The notes beneath the pieces were generated by a model. It did not search any database. It saw only the letters and a list, made by a program, of their open reading frames with translations, and was not told where the DNA came from. A stretch of DNA of 64,000 bases from contig OY740768.1 in assembly GCA_963513935.1 (NCBI GenBank), positions 76,422,877 to 76,486,876 on the forward strand, written 5' to 3'. The translations under genes and the position numbers were made by a program. The DNA is from Aphrophora alni (lineage: Eukaryota; Arthropoda; Insecta; Hemiptera; Aphrophoridae). Positions 58,044-64,000 of this stretch are shown here, in pieces (within the stretch, counting starts at the first letter, position 1; every line of letters begins with the position of its first letter).

Positions 58044-59291
58044 CATCTTCTCAAAAAGTATATCATGATTCATACAATCAAAGACTTTAGACAAGTCACA
58101 GAAAATTTCAAGTCCATATTGTGAAGCATCCACAGCACTGAGAACTTATTTAGATAAGTTAAATATTGCAGAGGATGTGGAACAAACTTTTATAAGCCAA
58201 AACTGAGCCTCGGACAGAATACAGTTATCCTTAAAAAATAAAGTCAAATGATGCTGTACTAATTACTCTTTAGTATACCTTTGAAAAAACTGATAAAAGA
58301 ATAATACAGTAGGTCTGTAATTTCCCATTTCAGATTTATTACCCTTTTTATATATTGATATAATTTTTGCATACTTTAATTTAGAAGAGAAAAACCTATC
58401 TTCATTGATAGGTTTATGATAAATGCCAGCGGTTTACCTACGACCAGTGCAACTGTTTTCAGGATGTTATAAATGATATATTATCCTACCCTCATGATTT
58501 TTATTTTTGAATTACTTTAAATATTTCAGTTTCTTTAGTAGGTGATAATTTTAAGTAATTATTATTCATTTTGTTGTTCAACATTTAATGCTAACACTTG
58601 AGCTATATGATCTGACAGCCCTGGCTCTAAAACTATAGCCTTAGTACGGAATTCATCTGATTTTACAATAATATAATCAATAGTTATGCTTGAATGCTTA
58701 GTAAATCTAGTTGCTTCATTTATTTTACATTCTAAGTTAGAGAATTGTAGAGCATTGACTAGTCTTTGATTTCCATTACTATCCCCAGAGAAATTTACAT
58801 TTAAGTCACCAGTTTTTAAATGTTTACTTCTAGTTTCTTTATGTATTATATTCAAAACTGAATTTAAGATATCAATAGAATTTTTTTAAATATTGTCAGG
58901 GCTACGATAGATGTTAATAATAATAAAATTAACCTTTAAAAGTTTTTTATCTAATAAACTCTACTGCACAACATTCAAAATCACCTTCAAGCCTAAATTT
59001 TTCAATGTCAGTCCTTAGTTTGAACTGAATTCCTCTTTAAAAATTGCTGTTTCCCCTCATTTAACCCTTTAATGCATGATTTTTTAAAAAAGTATTAAAA
59101 AAATCATACTTACTGCTTTTTGGTGTAGATTTCGACAAAAATATTGAAAAATTTATGTTATCACTCAAAATGCTTCTTCTTTTTTTTTTTTTTTTTTTTT
59201 ACAAAATATGGTTTGTGACAAATCTGGCACAGCATGGAGTAATTGTCTTAAACTTATACATACACTTATACTAATAATTAAACTTTATATA

Positions 59292-59390
59292 AGATAAACT
59301 TACAATAGATACAAATTTATCTCAATTTTATAATAAGCCGTAACTGACAAATGACATATTACTTCTACTTCCTTAGTGATCAGGGGACCT
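59292..59390 (-). mobile_element. Very short 5'-truncated LINE-B copy with 60-bp target duplication
   Basis: The 99-bp insert equals the 3' end of LINE-B (52919-52970 plus 53021-53067), lacking a 50-bp A-rich stretch present there. It is flanked by a 60-bp direct repeat, 59232-59291 and 59391-59450, starting GCATGGAGTAATTGTCTTAA. Confidence 0.8.
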
Positions 59391-59656
59391 GCATGGAGTA
59401 ATTGTCTTAAACTTATACATACACTTATACTAATAATTAAACTTTATATATTTTATAAACTTTTATTTAGATTAGTATTGTTAATAAATATTTTCTTATG
59501 ATGTGTGAAACTTTAAGAAACAGTTCTGGTTTTTATTAAGACACAAACTAACACCACACTTCGTGCAAGCAACATACGACTTCAGATTGCAGTTTGGCTA
59601 CTTACATTGCTGGCGAGTTTCATTCCATTCAGGAAAATGATTAATTCTGTCTAATC

Positions 59657-61141
59657 CTACATCACAGCTGCTGGTCCTTTAATTTTTTTGGCATTATATT
59701 GTTGTTGAATTTCGGTACTTGCTCTACCTCTTTTTCCACAAACCGTATTTCCAATCTGGTACAATGTTCTTGCTAAATTTATGCAAAAGACTGAAAGCTT
59801 CATTGTTTTTTTATTAGACAAACTGTTCATATTATTCTGGCACTCTACACAGCGATACAAAAGCCAGGCGTTTATTACTGCAAGGTCCACTAGGTGATAA
59901 AAAACTCGAAGATACCATTTCTTACTTGTAAAGTGAATCCGATACCTTCCTATATGACTGTCGAGAAGGTCAACGCCACCCTTTTTTTATTGTATTTCTG
60001 AACAACATTCGGACATTCTATTTCAACCCTGGATTTTATTTTCCTGTCGTACCTACTTACTTTGTGTATGGGTTTGCTTCCTAAAAATGAAGACAAGAGC
60101 ATAACAGGCCTATTGTCTAGCCTTGCTACATTTGAGAGTTCTACATCATCAAAGTAACTAACAAATTCTTCAGGTAACACACCTCTTTGTTTTTTTCTTA
60201 TTTCTGAATCAGGAAGCATTTTATAACCAGACAATCTGTTTCTACGAACAGTCCCTAAGCTAAGAATTCCATTTTTGTGAAGGTATGATATAAGTCTCAT
60301 AGAAGTATAATACCGGTAGTTATCAAAATAAAATTTGTAATTCATATTACGGGGAATTTCTGAACACAACCTTATTACAATATTTGAACTTAATCCAAGA
60401 TCAGGTTCACCTGCTAGAAGTATTTGTTTGTTGCATACATGCATTTCAAAAATGTATGCATATCCAGAAACACCACAGAGTACATAAAATTTGTAACCCC
60501 ATTTGTAGGGCTTTTGAGGATTGTATGTTTTCATATAGTTCCTAGCTTTTGATGCACAAATTTGCTCATCAAGAGATAAATATTCTTCCATGGGGAAAGA
60601 CTTAAACTGTTTTTGAAGGCTATCCATCACAGGTCTGATTTTGTACAGCCTGTCAAAATACTCTGATGAAGTATCAGTTACTTGTAATGAATTGTCATTA
60701 AAGTGAAGGTTTGCAGACTCAAAGATACCTACAAACAGGTTTGCAGATAGGTGAAGGTTTGCAGATACCTACAAACAGTGAAGGTTATCTGTTCAAAGTG
60801 ATTAACTGACATTGTCTCCGAAATTAACTTGTTACCGGTTGTTACATTCCAGTATAATCGTGTATCACCAATAGGTATAACTGATGATAAGATAAGATGG
60901 CGATTACTAAAAACTTTTGTACATCATTTTGTGATATAATGAACGGATTATTTAATTTTTTACTGACAGCATACAAATTTGACTGCTGCACTATGGATTC
61001 TATCAAATCATTTGTAAAAAAAAATTTTTAAAACTGGAAAGGAGTTTCGAATAATAATCGATCAGGTAGAATACTGTCACCGTGGAATTCTGTATCTTCA
61101 CTTGAAACTAATAACTTTTTCTTTTTCCAAGTCACAGCTTT
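59657..61141 (-). pseudogene. piggyBac transposase, catalytic and C-terminal part
   Basis: Continues from the N-terminal part beyond the solo LTR. In order: AVTWKKKKLLVSSED, NDLIESIVQQSNLYAVSKK (the usual LIxxIVxxTNxYA block), SSEYFDRLYKIRPVMDSL, LDEQICASK (first catalytic Asp), KWGYKFYVLCG, FYFDNYRYYTSMRLI (second Asp, DNFYTS-like), GTVRRNR, then after a one-base loss in an A run the GGVDLLDSHIGRY block (third Asp), and the basic tail from 59890 to 59657. A stop near 60845 and frameshifts near 59985 and 61030 prove decay. An extra near-duplicate of about 35 bp lies at 60709-60787. Confidence 0.85.
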
Positions 61142-62770
61142 TGTAATACCGGAAAAAGGTTAATTTGAATTAAATATTTAAAATAGCGGGTAATCGTATT
61201 GGGTGTAACATGAGTCAAAAACGTGACTAATGATTTTCAATGTTAAACAGAGTAAATTCATAATAAAATAGATTTCCAAACACAAATAAATAATGATGTA
61301 AAGATTTTAAAGTAATTTAGTTATAAGAAATTTAATAAATTGTGTGTGTAGTGAAATTGAGAGATTTGGACAATTTATGAATTGCGTGGTAGTAGAATAA
61401 AGGACTAGATCAGAGTTTTGGAAATGGACGAGAAAGATATCGCTTATACAGTGATATTTGGGAGATGTCCAGGAGACCGGATATTGGACAAGCACATGAG
61501 ATTGCATCAGTCTTAGAACAGAGTCTGACAAGGTCAGACCTATAATAATTTGTACAAGTAGTGTTTTTAACAAAAATGTAAAATGTTTTAAAAAGTCTTA
61601 AGGCAGCAGTTAGTGGAGTAAGATGTATTAAAATCAGTCTTAGAGCAGAGTTTGGAGGTAATGGTTGTGTTTTGTAAAGTCATATTCAAAAATGTGATTC
61701 AAGAGTTAACAAAAGTGTTAGACAATGGCTTAATGTTGTCAGATGTAATCTGCACCAAATTAATTCAATGACAGTAGTTTTGAACAGTATAGTGGAGTGT
61801 TTTTTAAGATAAAAAGTATTAAAAAACGGATAAAGACTTTTATGACGAGTAACGTGTTATGTAAAAAGACAATAGCGGTATCTCGTGTCGATCGGTTGAA
61901 TGATGGACAGTATTAAGTGTAAAAAAAAGAACTAATAATGTTGTTAGACAATTTTAATATGAACTTTAGTTGAGCGATGGAAATGGATCTGATGTGCATA
62001 GTTTTCAAAGAACGGCTAAGCAACTCTACGCAGTTAGAAACACGTGCTCATCAAGTTGTATTATACCTACAAACTGGTAAAAATGTGTTATACAACACAA
62101 ATATTTTAATTCATGTATAATATGAAATATAATTTGTCTCATGTTTTTTAAAGATAAGTTCATTTTTTTATATAAATTAATATTTAAAATAAGGAATTTT
62201 TATATATAATCAAACCAATAAATGTTGATTGATTTAATTTTTACATTCAAATAAAAGTATATTAATAGTTAAATAACAGATATTTCGATCTGTTCTTCTT
62301 TTTTGTTTTTTAAATAATAATTTTTGTTGCAACATAATTTAAATTCAAGTTCTTTAACAAAATATACACCTTCTTCAAAGGTTAAATAAATATACTAATA
62401 ATTGATAGGAAGTTAGTTATAATCTAATTTATTCATCAATTTATTTGATGTATTATTGATGATATATTTCATGTAATAATCTTGTGTTTTTTAATAAACT
62501 CATGTTAAAATTTCAGCTTAAGTGTTCTCATTTCAAAAGACAAAAAATCACTGAAAGTACACTTTTAGAAAGAACTCACACCCGAGATCATAAATATTTA
62601 GAGTCACCTTTTTTTAAAATTGATGTTAATTCATCTGGCGCCCATAAATGCTTTAAATAACTTTAATAAAAACCCTCAGTTTTTATATTATTATAATTAT
62701 TGCCCAACTCTTGGAGTTGTTAATGTATAAAAGTAGTTTACCCTTCAGGTCAAATTTTACAACTATTACA
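61142..62770 (+). repeat. Solo LTR, 1629 bp, inside the piggyBac gene
   Basis: TGTAATACCGG...ACAACTATTACA with 4-bp duplication CTTT at 61138-61141 and 62771-62774. Family marks: ACACCCGAGA box (about 62579), TGGCGCCCA near 62636, hairpin CAACT-CTTGG-AGTTG at 62705-62719. Removing it joins the piggyBac coding frames. Confidence 0.88.
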
Positions 62771-63104
62771 CTTTATTACTTTGTTTGTCTACTTTTTGAG
62801 TTAGTTTGATAAATATTTCATTACTTTGAGTACTAGTACAAGGTATAGGTTCATCTTCTGCAGAGCTAACATGATCTATATTTCCTGGCAAATTTATTTC
62901 AATTATCTGGTTATCATTAAGTAAATGTGTAATTTCATCACAAGTTAGGCCTATATTTATTGCATTGTGTTCAACATCTACTTCAATTTCATCGTCTGTA
63001 AGATCTAATTCATCATTACTACCAATCGGTATATAATCTAACATTTCTAACAATCTAACAATATCACAATCAGTGATTAAAACGTAGCAACTACTAAGTA
63101 ACAC
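62771..63104 (-). pseudogene. piggyBac transposase, N-terminal part
   Basis: An open frame from ATG 63104 reads DIVRLLEMLDYIPIGSNDEL, then DLTDDEIEVDVEHNA, the acidic N-terminus typical of piggyBac-derived proteins, and continues to QKVDKQSNK at the LTR insertion site. On the other side of the solo LTR the same protein continues with AVTWKKKK. The start codon is the first in frame; the true start could lie further right. Confidence 0.75.
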
Positions 63105-63438
63105 TACTATGTAGTGTTAGGGTTATCTCAAATCGGAGTTATTAAGCAAACGCTAACACTCCAAAGTTACATCTACGCCCGTCCGGATAATCTGGAGATA
63201 TATCAACGGGTAGATATAACTACACCGTAGTTGCAACTACCTTTCATGTCTGAACTTGCGCTCCCCACTCCTCACTGCCACCGTTGCAGCTTTGTCCCGA
63301 CCGGCGTGCCGCTGACACTCCTCCATACAAAGACACAGTTGTCACGCTCCCACGATTTTTGACTCTATACTATTATTAATTGTCAGTTTAGTTACACGGT
63401 GTGCTTTACTATGTACCTTCATTGCTGGTTTTTGAATC
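63105..63438. other. GC-richer promoter-like stretch
   Basis: 63170-63360 is clearly richer in C, G and CpG than the rest (CGCCCGTCCGG, CCCGACCGGCGTGCCG) and directly precedes the Myb/SANT frame. AGTGTTAG near 63112 and CTAACACT near 63153 form a short inverted pair. It may be a promoter or a transposon end. Confidence 0.4.
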
Positions 63439-63938
63439 ATGTCTTCATCTGAAGATGAAGTCAACGTTGACAAGAAAGTGACAGACAGAGAGTTATTTAT
63501 AAAACTTCTATCCGAAAATACAGTACTGTTGGACAAGTCTCGCGTACCCAAAACTTTTTGAAAAGAAGAAGGCATGGGAAAGTGTTTGTTCGGAATATTC
63601 AACGATAACAGGAACTCTTGTGAACAAAACAGCCTCTCAAATGAACAAAATGTTGCAGAACATGAAAACTAAGTCAAAGAAAAAGACAGACATAAAGGAA
63701 ACAGGAAACAAAAAAAATATATTGAAAGAGCGGGAAAAGTTATTTTTGTCAATATTATTTCTGGGCGACGCAGAAAATCCAGTTTAACCAAAGACCTTTC
63801 AACACCTCAACTGCAAAGAATTGTTCTATTGCAACAGTTCCAGCTCCAAAAGAACCAAATTGAAAGAGAGAAAATTGAATTGAAAAACAAAAAACTGAAT
63901 GAACAGAAAAAGGAACTCAGACAGATGATTCATATTTA
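63439..63938 (+). pseudogene. Myb/SANT-like DNA-binding protein, frameshifted
   Basis: From ATG 63439: MSSSEDEVNVDKKVTDRELF, IKLLSENTVLLDKS, then a frame change at the T run near 63555, KKAWESVCSEYSTITGTLVN, QMNKMLQNMKTKSKKKTDIK (tri-helical Myb/SANT or zeste-like fold). A second frame change follows near 63782, then TPQLQRIVLLQQFQLQKNQI and a coiled basic tail ending at TAA 63938. Such proteins are common in insects and many accompany PIF/Harbinger transposons (family knowledge). No Harbinger transposase is in the window. AATAAA near 63988 could serve as poly(A) signal. Confidence 0.65.
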
Positions 63939-64000
63939 ACCGAAACATACGAGTTCTATTAATTAAATGTGTTAATATGTTGTAATAAAATAAATTTGTT

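Larger units (their letters stand above)
55200..59060 (-). pseudogene. LINE-C: degraded non-LTR retrotransposon, split by a solo LTR
   Basis: From the right: endonuclease pieces GETAIFKEEFSSN, IINIYRSPDN and GDLNVNFSGDSNGNQRLVNA ending GLSDHIAQVLAL (ORF 58562-58855). Next comes RT block FCDLSKVFDCMNHDILFEKM at about 58045-58110. After the solo LTR it resumes with QFYGI, then [20 protein letters not shown] and the catalytic VLFADD (ORF 56283-56489). C-terminal blocks continue down to about 55380: RIIRIMAAAEHRESCRPFLK and AFYMGIKLYNKLQ. Stops and frameshifts are common. It resembles widespread insect LINEs with GVPQGSVLGP and FADD motifs. The 3' limit is approximate. Confidence 0.75.
59061..63104 (-). 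mobile_element. piggyBac-like element (minus strand), extent partly inferred
   Basis: Left edge placed at TTAA (59061-59064) followed by CCCTTTAATGCATG, a typical piggyBac-style end, which coincides with the end of LINE-C homology. It contains the broken transposase and two later insertions (99-bp LINE copy, solo LTR). The right terminal repeat was not found; 63104 is the last coding base, not the true end. Confidence 0.5.

Noticed and set aside
61160..61163. TTAA as the right end of the piggyBac element
   Set aside because: The coding sequence continues beyond it across the solo LTR to 63104, so this TTAA lies within the LTR start region and is coincidental.
1..64000. tRNA, rRNA or microRNA genes
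   Set aside because: No cloverleaf with A/B boxes or rRNA-like stretch was recognised by eye; a covariance-model search would be needed to exclude small RNAs.

Overview
The window looks like AT-rich insect nuclear DNA. The only host gene recognised is the 3' end of a Toll receptor: a transmembrane segment plus a TIR domain split over two exons by a 19.4-kb intron. The rest is a layered transposon graveyard with no bacterial-style operons, rRNA or CRISPR. A hemipteran-like insect is a guess from the transposon mix; the sequence alone does not settle it.

Layout. 1-955: minus-strand Jockey-like LINE (ORF1 tail, ORF2 endonuclease, running off the left edge). 2.1-3.1 kb: decayed mariner-like transposase. 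3.6-3.7 and 5.4-6.0 kb: two pieces of one LINE ORF. 6.1-7.6 kb: antisense solo LTR. 8.76-28.86 kb: Toll exons and intron. The intron holds a young gag-only LTR retrotransposon (element 1, 9846-18114, TSD TCAG), a LINE tail, a pair of antisense LTRs, a foldback element and two mariner remnants. 29.8-39.2 kb: an old antisense relative of element 1 (element 3) carrying a decayed ZMYM1-like hAT element (34777-38346, 8-bp TSD). 40.7-52.9 kb: element 2, a second young gag-only LTR element (TSD TGAT), itself carrying a nearly intact hAT transposon (47732-51310). 52.9-55.2 kb and 55.2-59.1 kb: two minus-strand LINEs, the second split by a solo LTR. 59.1-63.1 kb: a piggyBac transposase pseudogene split by another solo LTR. 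63.4-63.9 kb: a frameshifted Myb/SANT-like gene at the right edge.

The unifying theme is one LTR family, present as elements 1-3 plus solo and partial LTRs. Complete copies have 1.3-1.6 kb LTRs starting TGT and ending TTACA, with 4-bp target duplications. The best copy has a perfect 18-nt tRNA-Lys primer site. Elements 1 and 2 encode only one coiled-coil Gag-like protein, followed by about 3.4 kb of related non-coding DNA and no pol. Their paired LTRs are almost identical, so they moved recently and must borrow enzymes. Comparing copies shows two small hairpins kept by compensatory changes: one near the LTR 3' end and one just before the polypurine tract. A tRNA-primer-site-like TGGCGCCC sits inside nearly every LTR. 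This structured, gag-only parasite family is my best candidate for an undescribed system.
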